DNA of 64,000 nt. It comes from Begonia masoniana. Its lineage: Eukaryota > Streptophyta > Magnoliopsida > Cucurbitales > Begoniaceae. A model generated the notes under the pieces. The model was not told the origin of the DNA. It worked only from the letters and a program-made list of their open reading frames with translations, and did not search any database. Below are positions 50,701 through 62,716 of the stretch, one piece after another. The stretch covers positions 49,751,646-49,815,645 of the forward strand of contig CM039508.1 in assembly GCA_022432975.1 (NCBI GenBank), written 5' to 3'. The position numbers and the translations under genes were made by a program. Positions within the stretch are counted from its first letter, which is position 1; each line of letters begins with the position of its first letter.

Positions 50701-50877
50701 TATGTTGCCAATCCCAACGATTTTACCCTTTTGGTTTCCACCAAAGGTAACACTTCCTTTCTTTTTGCTGACAGCAGCAAATTTAGTTGAGTCTCCCGTC
50801 ATATGTCTCGAGCATCCGCTGTCGAGATACCACTGGTTTTTCCCGGGAGAGCAGTCAACCTGCAATAGAGAGTTCAA
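47758..50877 (-). CDS. Sirevirus 2 pol polyprotein, intact
   Basis: 1,039 sense codons without interruption. In order: protease ([11 protein letters not shown]), GAG-pre-integrase zinc region ([10 protein letters not shown]), integrase core ([25 protein letters not shown]), reverse transcriptase ([20 protein letters not shown]) and RNase H ending with [14 protein letters not shown]. There is no ATG at the start. Pol overlaps the gag stop in the -1 frame and must be reached by frameshifting or by splicing at a TTGCAG about 15 nt into the frame. The coordinates mark the open frame, not a proven protein start. Confidence 0.92.
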   Translation of the reverse strand: MNSLLQVDCSPGKNQWYLDSGCSRHMTGDSTKFAAVSKKKGSVTFGGNQKGKIVGIGNIGNLINPTIENVLLVDGLKHNLLSISQLCDKGYEVIFKSNSCIIKDSSSCSILFKGYRKENVYIIDLDNIEFSDEKCFAVNSVNDCWTWHKRLGHVGMDTLAKITRENLVRGIPKISFEKDRVCEACQMGKQIKSSFASKNSVSTSKPLQLLHMDLFGPSNIASLGGKFYAFVIVDDFSRFTWVYFLKSKDETFETFSSFRKRVQNEKGLTIVAIRSDHGGEFENERFELLCLKNGIEHNFSSPRTPQQNGVVERKNRSLQELARTMLNENSLPKYFWAEAVATVCYVLNRVSIRPILERTPYELWNGKTPTVKYFRAFGCKCFILNTKDNLGKFDSKSDLGIFLGYSLTSKAYRVFNRRTLVVEESVHVNFDETPQPLINVDEDDPLEKQLDSLSLEKPTDLIQVEKSLEPSSTPHDIGSVKDANPALPRDWKFIKDHTLDEVLGDPSLGVKTRSSLRNLCANVAFISQVEPKKFEEAESDENWILAMQEELNQFERSKVWELVPRPKDHPIIGTKWVYKNKLDENGIVVRNKARLVAKGYNQEEGIDFEETFAPVARLESIRMLLAYACYKNFTLFQMDVKSAFLNGYIQEEVYVEQPLGFEDFAKPNHVYRLMKALYGLKQAPRAWYDRLRNFLEERNFKKGNTDSTLFTRQKDKDILLVQIYVDDIIFGSTNVNMCNEFSSLMQSEFEMSMMGELKFFLGFQINQSPDGIFFCQEKYIKELLKKFGLETVKSSKTPMSTTTKLDKDENGISVDIKKYRGMIGSLLYLTASRPDILFNVCLCARFQAAPKESHLSAVKRIFKYLSGTYDLGLWYPKGTSFDLIGYSDSDYAGSLVDRKSTSGTCQFLGESLVSWYSKKQNSVALSTAESEYIAAGSCCAQILWMKQTLEDYNLFFDRIPIRCDNTSAINISKNPIQYSRTKHIDVRYHFIREHVQRGDISLEFVNSIDQLADIFTKPLDEKTFNNIRIRLGLIRVDIK

Positions 50878-52436
50878 GCAGTCTTCTTAGGTACCCAAAT
50901 CTTTTGGGTCCTGGTGTTAGTTTTGGTTCCTTTGGGAACCCACTGTAATTTACTCCCAGTTTTCTTGTTGTTTGAGTTTAATGGACATACAAATGATTTA
51001 TGTCCAACTTCATTGCATGCATGACAGACAGTGGATTTTATAAAAAGCCTTTTATATGTTTTCTTTTTACTAAACCCTTCATACCCTAGACCAGTTTTAT
51101 CAAACTGCACTCTCTGACTGCTCAATAACATGTTCAGATTTTTACTTCCTTCAGTGAAATTCAGAACAAGTCTATTTAACGTCTCATTTTTCTTTTTAAG
51201 AACAGAAACTTCCTTTTCATGCATACTAAGTTCATTGGCCTGCTTTTCTAATAAATCTGTATTATCTCTTTTCAACAAGTTGTATTTTGCTTTTAACATG
51301 CTATATTGTTTTACTAAATCATTGAAAGCATCTATTAAATCTCCTTCTTCATTGTCACTCTCACAAGAAGAAAGATTTACCTCATCCTCGTGTGCCATAA
51401 AGCACAGGTTTGCTACTTCCTCATCTTCTGATGAAGAGGCGTCTTCTTCACTATCATCCCAAGTGGCCTTCATTGCCCTTTTCTTGAACTTCTTGGGACC
51501 CTTCTTTGCTTGTGGACAGTCTGCCTTCATATGACCAGGCTTTCTACATCCAAAGCACGTGATTTCCTTTTCCTTTTGAGATTTCTCACCATTCGGAAAT
51601 CTTTTTCCCTGCATCCTCTTTCGTTGCAGAAACTTACTGAACCTTCTAGTGATGAGTGCAATATCCTCATCTTCTTCTTCTTCTTCTTCTTCTGAATCCT
51701 CTTGCTTACTTGAGGAAGCCTTTAGAGCAATGTCCTTCTTTCTTGTTACCTCCTTCTCTTTGAGGTCCTCCTTTTCATTTGCTCTCATTGTGATCTCATG
51801 CGTCGTGAGAGATCCAATGAGCTCCTCAAGCTTTAAGGCTTTGAGATCCTTAGCTTCCTGAATTGCAGTCACCTTTGGCTGCCAGCTTCTTGGAAGACAC
51901 CTGAGAATCTTCCTGACCTGTTCTTCACTAGAATAAGACTTACCAAGAGCTTTCAAACCATTAGTAATATTAGTGAATCTTGTAAACATTGAAGAGACAG
52001 ACTCATCTTTGGGCATAGAAAATAATTCATACTCGTGAATGAGCATATTCAGTTTGCTCTCCTTTACTTGATTTGTGCCCTCGTGTGTGACCTCTAATAA
52101 GTGTCAAATTTCTTGAGCACTTTCACACCTTTGTACCCTATTAAATTCATCTCTATTTAAGGCACAGTACAAGGTGTTTACAGCCTTAGCATTAAGGCTT
52201 AGATTTCTCTTATCGGACTCAGTTAACTCAGAAGAGTCCTTAGGGATACTTTTCCCATCAACAGTTTTCATGGCCTTAAAAGGACCATTTTCTATAATAC
52301 ACCAGGTCTCGTAGTCTATGGCTTGAATGAATATTTTCATTCTAGACTTCCAATAGACATAGTCACTACCATCAAAGAATGGAGGTCTATTTGTTGCCTG
52401 ACCTTCTATTTGTGAGTTGTTAATGTTGAATGTCAT
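50874..52436 (-). pseudogene. Sirevirus 2 gag with one premature stop
   Basis: 521 codons from the ATG at 52436 to the terminal TGA at 50874-50876, in a single frame. One internal TGA (52106-52104) stands where Sirevirus 1 has TGG (tryptophan). Two CCHC knuckles are present (CFGCRKPGHMKADC; CHACNEVGHKSFVC), with an acidic linker between capsid and first knuckle. The lesion is one transition from an open gag. Confidence 0.92.
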
Positions 52437-52487
52437 TTCAGATATAGCAATATCTCTTAGATAAACAACTTAGACAATAAATACCTT

Positions 52488-52501
52488 GCTCTGATACCAA
52501 T
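52488..52501 (-). promoter_or_regulatory. Primer-binding site of Sirevirus 2
   Basis: ATTGGTATCAGAGC on the minus strand, directly inside the 5' LTR, complementary to initiator tRNA-Met. Confidence 0.9.
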
Positions 52502-53992
52502 TGTAGGATCGGAATTGTCTAAGAGGGGGGTGAATTAGACTTTTTTTTAATTTTAATTTCAATTCAATCTAATTTCTCTTCTTGATTAAACTTAGTTTTA
52601 GCACAAGTAATCAAATAATGTAAAGAGAGAGAAAGAGAGATTAGACACCAGTATTTTTACGTGGTTCGGCCAAACTGCCTACGTCCACGCTCCAAGGCTC
52701 TCCCTTGAAGATTCCTTACTTCTCCTCAACGAGAAAATCTGATCGACCTTACGGGCTTCGATCCACAGCCTTTCACAATCCTGGATTGAACTTAGCGGGC
52801 GTCAATCCACTGCCTTACAGAATATTCAGGTTTGAAAAACAGATTACAATAATCTACAAACTCTCAAAACAGAATCTCAAGTTTTGGAGTAGAGAGATAT
52901 AGATTGAGAATACAGAGTAATAACTTTCGCAGCTAGGGCTCAGAATTCAAATTGGCAAAAGTTAGTCTTCGAACCTTTTCTTCTGCTTATATACTCTGTA
53001 TGAATTTGCTTCATAAAATTGAATGCTTCTTTCTTCAAAATGGAGAAAAGTTACCGTTGGGAAGCATCCGTACTGAAGCAGCTATCCGTTGCGTCTGAAA
53101 TTGTTGTTCGTCGTCGCCATTAAAGGTCTGGAGTTAATGCTGAAAACGACGTCACTGTAGCTTCGCGGCTAACTTTGAATTCTGGCGGAAGATTACCGGA
53201 AGATGTAGCTTCAAAACACTTGACACGTCATCGGAATGAGTAAGCTTCAAACGTCACCGGCATAAGTGTCTGGAAGCTTCATCGGCAGGCGCAACGTGAA
53301 AATTCGTCGGCAGATGCATCGAAGTCCATCGGCATGTGCAGCTTAAAAGCTATCGGCAGGTGTAGGCGCTGAATTCCATCGGCAGACGCATCCTTAAATT
53401 TCACCGGCACAGACAATCTTCAAAGCCATCGGTAGATGTTTCTTTAAAAGCGCCATCGGCAGAAATCTCTTTAAAAACCATCGGCAAATGAACTCATGAA
53501 AATTGTCGTCTAGTGATCGGCATGAGCAAGCTTGAACGTCATCGGTGTGAATAGTGTCAAATGCTATCGGTAGATCCATCTTGACACGTCATCGGCATCT
53601 GTCTTCAGAAACGGCTATCGGCAGAGAAAACATATACTGACTTGACACGTCATCGGCATATGTCTTCAAAGATCATCAACAGATGTAGCATATGAGAACT
53701 TTGACACGTCATCGGCATCTGTCTTCAGAACCAGCTATCGGCAGAGAAAACATGTACTGACTTTTTATGTATAGTCATCGGTAGAAGCACGCGTTTTACA
53801 GCCCTGTTTTTCTGTTCTGCTCTGTATACTCAAACCGATTTTATTAGACAACTAAAATACCCTTGTTCAGGGTATTGTCAACCATACATGTATTGATAAT
53901 TCTTATTTAAATACACATAATCAAATTGTATACTTAATACACAAATACATAATCAAAAACAAATTATGACTTAAACACTCTATAAGTCAACA
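52502..53992 (-). repeat. Sirevirus 2, 5' LTR
   Basis: 1,491 bp, the partner of 43434-44924. It has the same four ACGTGTC sites (near 53220, 53581, 53642 and 53702). Confidence 0.93.
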
Positions 53993-53997
53993 AGCTG

Positions 53998-54480
53998 GAC
54001 TTGGGATAAAAATACAGGAGGTGTTCATTTTGAAATTTCAAATGAAGATGAAGATCCACATACAGAAATGCAGCAACAATCTTCACCAATCTCTTCTATG
54101 CCAACTCATGTAACTTCACCAAATCTATCATCAAGGAGCAGCTCCTCTGAAGACGACACACCTCCAAGAAAATTCAGGTCCTTGGCTGAAATTTATGAGG
54201 TTACCCAAGCTTTATTTGTTGCTGATCCTTCGACTTTTGAAGAAGCAGCAAACATAGAAGCATCGATTGCAATGGCGAAAAATCCAGCTTATCACGCAAG
54301 GACAAAGCATATCGACATTCGAGTTCACTTCATTAGAGAGCTCGTGACAAACGAATCAATCATTTTGAAGTATGTAAACACAAGCGAGCAAGTGGCGGAC
54401 ATTTTAACAAAATCACTTTCTAGGGACAAGCATGACTATTTCAGAAGCAAGCTCGGGGTGTGTAATTTTGAATCAAGGGG
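53998..54480 (+). pseudogene. Copia pol, 3' remnant lacking reverse transcriptase
   Basis: After the Sirevirus the Copia frame resumes with the variable linker (SSSEDDTPPRKFRSLAEIYE) up to DPSTFEEA. It then jumps directly to the end of RNase H (AYHARTKHIDIRVHF ... ILTKSLSRDKHDYF). The reverse transcriptase and most of RNase H, which normally lie between, are deleted. The reading frame is open across the deletion. Confidence 0.88.
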
Positions 54481-54483
54481 GAA

Positions 54484-54715
54484 TGTTGAAAATTGATTTA
54501 AAATTAGTATTTTGAATAAGTTCTCAACGTTTAAGTTAGTTTCCTATTTTCATGGGTTTAGTAGTTCCACTATTAGTTAGTTTTCTTTTAGTGGAACACG
54601 TTATGTTTTAGTGGGTCAGTTGTAATCCTTTAAATTATGTTTGTTTTTCAGATTAATTGAATGTGCAAGCAGCCAGATTTGCTTTCCTCTGTTCGTTGAT
54701 AAATTTTCTCCAACA
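54484..54715 (+). repeat. Copia 3' LTR
   Basis: 232 bp, about four differences from the 5' LTR, followed by the GAGCG duplication. Confidence 0.92.
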
Positions 54716-54977
54716 GAGCGGATCCCGAGGGCGTTGGTTTCGAGGTCCTTAGAGCTTGAAAAATCCCGTGTGGAGGGAGGATCCTCAATTAAGCGAAAAC
54801 CAATAACGTTTAGGATCGCCATTGCTTTCCTTTCGGAGATCCTTCTGTGACAAATTCCTGGACCAAAGCAAGGAAGGCTGTTGATCAGGATTCTGCCAGT
54901 GAAGTGGAGAATTTGCCTATATCTTCCCAGATTTCTGCTCATGGTGTCTATATGGAAAATTCCTATCAATCTCAGGT
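54716..54977 (+). pseudogene. Right part of the unidentified gene split by Copia
   Basis: Continues the sequence broken at 40944 (ERIPRALVSRSLELEKSRVE). A possible acceptor (CGTTTAG) near 54808 starts another codon-like stretch reading DPSVTNSWTKARKAVDQDS, which ends at a possible donor (CAG|GTATAAAT, 54976/54977). I do not recognise either part. With 13.8 kb inserted, the original gene is presumably inactive. Confidence 0.4.
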
Positions 54978-55275
54978 ATAAATCGTTTAATTTGCCGTTT
55001 AAATCATTGATCATAACTAATATCATGGATAGTTCATTGCTTTTAATCACTCTGACTTGGTAGTAGAAATTCAGTGGAGATCGATGGTGTAAATTACAAT
55101 TGGAAGTTCGTTGCAATTACAACTCACGGCTCATGAATCCAACTAGTATGCTCATCTAATTTTCATAATAAGCACCAGAAATTATGCAGTTAGTGTTGAA
55201 GTAAACCTGTTTCAGCTTCGTTTTTGTTACTTGAAAGAGAAAGAAGAGAGAAGGAGAGGATGTTGATGGATGAAA

Positions 55276-57061
55276 TTAGGCCATCACTTCTCCGATCAAA
55301 CAAGGTCTGTATTTCACTTGTGTAGTGTTCTTGGTGGCTAATTGTACATCGCAGCAATCTATTCCTCCGACCTGTATCCACAATTCGGTTAGTAATCGCT
55401 ACTAATGCCTTTCTTCTTCGTCTGAGTGCTCTCTTATCAAGTTTGATGCACCCAAAAAATAAAAAACAGCAAATAAAAATGAAATCCTAGTACTCACCTC
55501 CAAGAGCAGTGTTGCAGGAGAAAAGACTTGAACTCTAGAGATAGAATCTGCAGAATGGTTCCCAGAAGATGAACAAGAAGTCAAATTTCTGGGCCATTTC
55601 TTCACAAAATTAGAGACATATCTGTCTCCATCTCTGCCAATGGATTCAAGGAAGAAAACATGAGGAGCTTCGCATGGATTATCAGTTACCCATCTAGTGT
55701 TAAACATGAACACCGGAGGCTTAGCTCTTGACCAAGGAGCGAACGTCTCCAATGGCTTCCTCAAGAAATTTCTAGGCAATATGTTTTCATAGATATGAGC
55801 TGAATATCCCCACTGAAATCGAGAATGTCCAGTTGGTTGGCCTGTGGTAGCAAATGGTTTGCTGGACTAGCCGGGAGTGGTCGGCCTTGGCCGCCTCCAT
55901 TAGGTGGTTTATCGCCTCCGGCCGGCTCATCGACGGGAAGATCGGGTCGATGCTGTCAATGTGGTGGAGAGATAGGATCGGCGTTTGTGGGTGGGATGAG
56001 AGGAAGCCTGATATGTCTCTGTGCAGATCAATCTGAAAATCACCAAAAACTATTAACGCCATCGTAAATTTCATGTTTCATGTTTTAGAGTAGGTAAATT
56101 TTTAAATCTAGAGAGAGAAAGGGAGAGAGAAACTGCTAAAATACCTGGTGAAAGCCTCTCTGGTGAGTAATGGAATACCCTAAATCAGTGAGGCATGAAT
56201 AAAGCATATAATCACTGACACCCAAATAAGGATATCTCTCAATGCATGCATCCAATCTCTCAGACAACAACTCTATGAGAGGATAACTCAACGCATAACC
56301 AGCTCCACCAAACGCCATTCCAAACGAAAGATGATAGTTCGATTGAACACATTCCGAGCTCATCCCGATATAGTAATGCTTCCGATGATCGTATCCGGCC
56401 AGAACCTCCACCAAATTATCGATAAACAAAACGGTATCGTCGTCCGCCATTACGTACCATCTTACATCTTTGTCTCCCTCTCTGAACGTCTCCAGAATCG
56501 TTCTGAATATACGCACTTGGATCTTCTGGTGAATTCTTCGATACGCTGGTAGTTTACGTAAATCTTCGTTGACTCGAACCGGAGGTGAAGAATCCGGCCA
56601 TGGGAGGTCGTCAGCCGGACGGTGGTCGGTCCATGAACACGTACCCGCGAGTAACGTTGGGCCGCCACCACGACTCGGTGTAGAATCTTCTGAACTTCCA
56701 CGTGTTCATCGAGCCAACTATGCCGAACACGATATGGCTTATATTAGTTGAGGCATTCGGAGGGTTTTTACTGATCTTCAGGGGAAGGCAATCGGCTGCC
56801 ATTTTCGTTGAATCGAAGGTAAAATATCGTAAGATTTATAATCCGGTGGATAAAACAGGATGACATAAACCAAGAACAAGATAATCCCGGAAAAAGTGAG
56901 AGCCTTGCACCAGAGTTCATTGAGTAAGGTTTGAGCTTTTGTTGAGTTTTATTGCAGTCAGCAATGGACGTCGAAGAAGAAGAAGAAGACATTTTTGCAG
57001 GAAGAAGAAGAAGAAGTAGAAGATGAACATAAAAAACACTAACCCATAATTCATTTTTCAA
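55276..57061 (-). pseudogene. DUF604-family glycosyltransferase, frameshifted
   Basis: The family is type II Golgi membrane beta-glycosyltransferase-like. The conserved parts are NISHIVFGIVGS, ESWWRPNVTRGYVFMD, the metal-binding YVMADDDTVLF, FGGAGYALSYPL and RGFHQ at the end of the main exon (donor at 56145/56144). Two more exons follow (56032-55498 and 55371-55276, ending CCDV...VKYRP). The frame must change at about 56785 (C-run), about 56610 (after RPPSG), near the membrane segment at about 56930, and at about 55815 (GGGG where GGG is expected). The neighbouring ARMC8 and RbcX genes, read the same way, show no such breaks. I therefore favour a real pseudogene over random sequence error. 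Confidence 0.75.
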
Positions 57062-58001
57062 CTGGGTTTCGTCCTTTTGAAGGTTCTGAAAGACTTGTTT
57101 TATGGCTTTACAGTTCCATGATTCATGTTCAAGTTTGCCAAGACATGTGATGGGAGTTTAAACAATCATATAAAATGTCTGAGAATCGTAAAGAAATTAG
57201 TTATGGAGTTCATGAAAGATCAAGTTCTTCGAGGACTTGCTTTTTTCCATGAATGTTTTGTGTAAAATTTGTAACGTTTTAAAGCCTTATGCAGAAAGCT
57301 ACTTTGGCAAAATAGAAACCTGCATGGACAAAAATGCAAGGTCGAACGATCCAATGGATAGATAAAACAAAATCCAAGTCCAGAAAATTTGACAGAAAAA
57401 GAACCCATTTTTCCCTCAAAGAAATAGGCGTAATATTATAGAATTATATAAAAATGGAGCCGTTAATTGCAAGGAACCTCCCTAAAAAATGAAACATCTG
57501 AGAGAAGATCTTGAAAAACGCATCCATGGAATTTGTTTGACCCACAAATTCTTCTCCATGCTTCTCCCCTGAGCCGAAATGCCTCAGTTCGTTAATCGAA
57601 CCGACCCGTGCTATGTTAAGTTTGAAAAATGAATTCGCTTAGGCCTGGCTTGACAGGTTCACTCTGTTGGAATCAAATTTATCAAGTCTAGAATTGTGAC
57701 TCGACCCGGCCTAGTTGTTTGAACCGAATTGGATCAACCCATTTCGGGTAAGGATGATCGGAGCAGGCTGTCGACCTCGATAGCTCAACTAACATCTCTA
57801 CAACAAAATCGTATCTATATGTAATATTATCGACTTTCTTAGTAGCGCGATCCATTTTCAACTGATCTCGAGTCATTACATATAGATAGATCATCGTATC
57901 ACTCAAATGGGCAACTTTCACCTTGTTGGGACAACAATAATTTTAAATTACTCCGAGAAATTATTTCGTAAATACACTTAAAACGAGAACGTTACGAGTT
58001 A
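57062..58001. other. Intergenic, nothing recognised
   Basis: Upstream flank of the glycosyltransferase and 3' flank of the NAD kinase gene. I see no gene, RNA or repeat border. Confidence 0.4.
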
Positions 58002-61000
58002 TCATTCTCGAGGGCCGTCAAATGACTGTGTTTTTCTCAGATTCCAGTGGAGACCCTCGTGGATGCTCCGCAAGAAATCGTTGGTGGAATCTCCCAAACA
58101 TGCTGTGGGTACCGGCCAAGGTGCCATGCTGCAGACGAGAGCGTCCCCGGCTGCCAACATTTTCCGGTCTTTCCCGTCAAATGATGCCCACGCATGGCCT
58201 CGGCTGTTGAATGGGACTTGTACTCGGAGAGTCACGTGTTCCGGCAGGATCAGCGGCCGGAATGATAAAGAATGCGGGCATATTGGAGTAAATAGAATCC
58301 CCGGAACCTGAACAAGTCAGATCGCATTTCAAACTTCCCCGACCAAGAATATCAAAAACATAATCATTCTTAACAATAACATGGATTAGACATACCTGAG
58401 GATGGACCATCGATCCTCCGGCCGCTAATGAATAGGCAGTACTACCAGAAGTTGTAGACAGAATCAGACCATCGCCTTGTACGGATGTCACGAAAGACGT
58501 ATCGCAGTAGCATTCTAGATTCGTAAGATACGATGATATTCCTCGATCGATAGTAACCTCATTCAAGACAAGAATCGGTTCTTCGGTGTCGAATTCATTC
58601 TTAGCTGCATCACGGATAACATGGCACTGTAATCTGTGTCTCAACGTGATACTGATCGGACCCGCCAGAACTGAATCCAGACATTCTCTGAAATTCTCAC
58701 TATCTAAACCACTGTTAAAGATCGAAACACAAACCGAAGATGGATATTTTTCGATTAATTCTCGGAGAGTATTGTAAAACACAAAGGATACGAAAAGGGG
58801 TCATAAACCCAAGAGAGCCCAAAGAAAATGGAACTATAGGAGGGACCTGGTCCTTTAAACATTGACGCTGCCTGCAAGGAAATGGATTGTAATTACTACT
58901 TGAGCAAATCCTAAAAACTATAATTCTCAAAAAAATCATGCAAATAATATTGCTAAATTGTGTTCATACCCACAGAACAGTTCCATCCCCGCCGAGCGTG
59001 ACAACAAGATCAACTTTGGTGTGGAGCCGTGTGATTTCCTTGTCTGTGAAGCAATAAATTAGTGAGCAAACTGAGACTCCATTAATTATAACTAACGAAC
59101 AAATAATATATATCGTATTATGAAAGTCGAAGAACCAATAAATTAAGAAACCCGAATTGCTAAGCTGGCAAAAAGCGCAAAGCAGCAGCCGAAAATCCTA
59201 CTGGAAAATGTATCTACAATCCAGTACTCACCATCTTTCCAAGTATGGACAAAGTTGAAGTAGGAGGACTCGGTTAGAAGCTCAACTCTAACCCGTGGTT
59301 CCACGTAAATGTCGAGACTTTTTTGATCCTTCAACCATCTAAGATTAAGAAAAAAGAAACCAGTCTCAGCATTTTTCTATAGCCAAGCTTTCCTAGTAAA
59401 CCTCAAAAGTCGTCTCCTTCCTTTTATTCTGCTCTTGCTCTTAGGTCTGCTATAAAGAAATGGCTCTCTACAAGTCATTTATCGAAAATTTCCAACTAAA
59501 ATTTGAGAAACTGTCGAATAAATTGAGAGAACTCCTATCGTAGTAAAACCAAGTATATCTTGTTTATATCTTAATTTTATAAGATTTATAAGAAACACTA
59601 GATAAGTAGATATTGATATTCACACCTGACCATTTCTGCGCATATGATTTGAACGGTGGTTGAATTCGGTTTAGTCAAAATAAGTACGGTCTGAGGGTGA
59701 GATTCCCACTTCAAAGAAATCTGAAATGAGACTGAGTATTCAATCAATCGGAAGACGGGACATTACCTGAACTATCAGTTTGAAGAAAATAAGGAAATGC
59801 TCAAGAAACCTGTCTACTACTACGCTCTGCTGTCGTTATGTTTCCTCTTTCGAAGGAGACAACATCATGCTTGTGTTGGTCGCTTTGCTCCCCTTTGCAG
59901 CACCACGATAGTTTAAACGATGCCTGTATTCGTATATATTAACTTGTTCAATCTTTAAATTTAGACATGTTTTTATATTTATGAAAAAAGTCCCGACAAA
60001 AAATACGGAAAATTGCACAAAAACAAGTGATCAAATCATCGTCAACGGAAAAGTATTGTAAAACTAGAATTGATGACTGTGTCGGTAATTAGAGATAGTA
60101 TCTGCCCTTCCTCTGACATGAACCCTCGACTTATTTTCATTTCAGGTTTTTTTTTTTTTCAATAAAAAGGCGGAAAGTTTTCAATTATCGAAGATGGTGT
60201 CTTTCAAGAAGCAGCCATTCATTACTACTAGGTGTAGTTGATGTGAGATTCAACAAATTGCAAAGAAGAGTTCTTACACACTCCGAGTTCAAAGCTTAAT
60301 CAATCCTAGGCCATAACACTTTTTTATTATCGGTTTCGAATTCATAAATAATGCAAAAAAAAAAAAAAAAAAACAAGAACTATGGATCGGTTTAGCGATT
60401 CATCTGTTTTGTTCTTGTAAGAAACGATATATATTAATAGAAAAAAAAATATAGAGAAGATAATGGAAGAACTCTTCTCAAGACAAAGAAATTCATCGAT
60501 TCAACTGTTATGGACAAAAAAACGATAATAAATACAGTAGTATGATAACCAAGAAAAACTTCATAAATGCAAGCTTATTCACCATCAAATACGTACCAAA
60601 GGACGGTAAAACATGCAATATCAATATTGTGATCTTGTGAAGAACAAAATAAAAATGAAAACAAAGCCAAACCAAAAGTACCTTTCTCATGAATTTATTG
60701 GAAAGTACGTTGGAGTTAGAACTGATTTCCCTGTCCTGAAGAACTTCATGAGAGAATATCCCGTTCTGACCACAACAATTTTGAGATTGTTCTAAATGGG
60801 TTGGATCCGTTAAACCTTCTACATCAAAATCCCCATTTTTCTCCTTGAGTAACGGCACTGTATCGAAATGACGAGAAATTTATTAGGTTAAACGCGAATC
60901 AAAGGATGCAGTAGAGGGAAATCTTCAGTGAAAGTAAATAAAAACTAAGCTTTTATGAGTTTCAACGACGTAAAAGTGACCTCACACCATGTTTCTAGGA

Positions 61001-62716
61001 CTGAAGCACAGAAAATACTACGGATTTCTCAAGAACTAGAAGGATGATGTTAGAAAAATCAATCTGTCAATTCAGAAATTCATGAACTGTCGCAGATTGT
61101 TAGCTAAACTCAGCAAAATCATCAAAATAACACCAAAAAAAAAAAGAAATACGTTATACAGTTCTGCACAAACAACATCGCACTTATAAAAAAAAAGTAT
61201 CTCGTTTCATACTCTAACACACCTCTATGTTCCAATTTCAAATTCCTTTGCTTCTCCAATTCATATTTACGCTTCCATTCAGCTGCCTCGGCTTGAGCAG
61301 AAGCCTTTCCCTCAGCGGCTCGTCTTAAAGCTTTAGCAACAGCTAGACAGAAACATATAGATAATAATATAAGCATCGTACTTTTTACACAAATTCCAGT
61401 CCTTTTTAATGAGAATAATATTACATTTACACTGAAATCTTACACCAGTAACGTGACACTTATTTATTATTAATGTATTAATTCATCTAATTTATTACTA
61501 TATTATATCATAATAATTCTACCAATAAATGACGACATGCAAAAGCCACGTCATAGTGTGAGATTAGAGTGTAAAATTGAAATGTAAACCTACTTCTCAA
61601 GGCCTCCGAGAATTCTATTAGGTGTTCATCACTTCCAATAATTGAAGATGATTCGATCAGCTCCGTGTTTGCCTTATCAGAAATTGCGAAACCATTCTCT
61701 GTTGAAGGACAAGTCATGGTCATATCTCCCTGCATAAAGAAGTTTGGTAAGACGAGCAACGTGAAAATCGGAACGAATTTAAGTATGATATTCCATCTAA
61801 TAAGCACATAGCGCTTTCTTTCTTTGATCCCCCCGACTATATATTGCTAATGAGCTAAGTTAGAAGTATAATATTAGAAATCAAATAAAAAATCAACATA
61901 TAAAAGAACAAACTTAACATTCGCACTTCACCGACCTATGTAAATAAAAAAAAAAAAAACTTTTTTTTAATAAAAAATATTCTTTATAGTATAATAATTG
62001 AATAATTCTATGTTTATCGTCTCATTCTACACTCTAAATTTACCTCTTTATGAGTCACTTGTTAATTAACTTACTATACCAATTAATGAAAGACACGTAA
62101 ACTCTACGTCAGAAGGGAAGATTAAAGAGTAAAATCACCAAGTAAACCTGAAATAATTTACATAAGGTGATCACAATATATTAAGTTGCATATCTCGAGA
62201 GCAATTCAAGCTTCCCCATTTTGCTAGAGTTGTTGGAAAATGTATTAGTTTGTCAAATGAAATAACTCTAGAGTGAGAAAGACACTAATTTTAAACTCCA
62301 CTTGCTGGTGAAAGTGTAATATGCCTGTGTGTGCTCTCCTATTTCTTTACTGCTAATCCTTCAACTACAAAACTCCAATCCCTAGCATTTATACATAGAA
62401 CAAGACTAGAATTAAGGGTCGATTCTTTTTCCCCCATTTTGCAAGCATAACCATGGACATTTCGCAGCAAATTTGAGAGAAAGAATCCATTTCTGAATTA
62501 TAATTCACACTTAAATCTATCAGTACTGGACAGAGAATTAAAACCAAATTTCAAATCAGTTCTATTTAAAGATAGAGAAACAAAGGGGTCCAATAATACA
62601 AACAGCAGATAAAACCCTAGAAAACTTCAAATCCAAATCTCAAGAAATTCCCCGCAACTCATAGAGAGAGAGAGAGAGAGAGATTTTACAGAAGAATCGA
62701 GCTTGACGGGAGCCAT
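58002..62716 (-). CDS. NADK1: NAD kinase (plant NADK1 type) with a one-base insertion in exon 9
   Basis: It phosphorylates NAD to NADP; the plant NADK1 type is cytosolic. Exons are 62716-62690, 61729-61594, 61342-61223, 60857-60682, 59923-59810, 59720-59626, 59338-59232, 59043-58970, 58871(or 58867)-58792, 58703-58396 and 58307-58002. The N-terminal part has EALRTVAKALRR and a coiled coil. The catalytic domain has [26 protein letters not shown] and [14 protein letters not shown], and the protein ends [11 protein letters not shown]. Exon 9 from the usual acceptor is 80 nt where 79 are expected (GGACCAGGTCCC for GGACCAGTCCC), which breaks the frame. Using the AG four bases downstream (58867) restores it, giving 512 residues but replacing the conserved AASMFKGP by RQCLKDQ. 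The gene is either mutated or rescued by this acceptor. Confidence 0.9.

Larger units (their letters stand above)
43434..53992 (-). mobile_element. Sirevirus-type Copia element 2, young and almost intact
   Basis: Minus-strand element with two 1,491-bp LTRs and target duplication AGCTG (43429-43433, 53993-53997). It has a tRNA-Met primer site, gag, a complete pol frame, a complete third frame and repeated purine tracts before the 3' LTR. The LTRs differ by about eight substitutions and two single-base indels (about 0.5 percent). The only coding lesion I see is one TGA in gag (52104-52106). It sits inside an older Copia element, and this order agrees with LTR divergence. Confidence 0.95.
40945..54715 (+). 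mobile_element. Defective Copia element, split by Sirevirus 2
   Basis: LTRs 40945-41176 and 54484-54715 are each 232 bp (TGTTGAAAATTG...CTCCAACA) with target duplication GAGCG. They differ at about four positions. A primer site (GTGGTATCAGAGCC) follows the 5' LTR and a purine tract (AAGGGGGAA) precedes the 3' LTR. The interior has a gag frame, protease and integrase, then the Sirevirus, then only the last part of pol. The whole reverse transcriptase is missing, independently of the Sirevirus insertion, so the element could only have moved with help from others. Confidence 0.93.

Noticed and set aside
55276..57061. Explaining all frameshifts in the glycosyltransferase by assembly error
   Set aside because: Not excluded, but not preferred. 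RbcX, ARMC8 and NF-YA in the same window have no frame errors over several kilobases of coding sequence.
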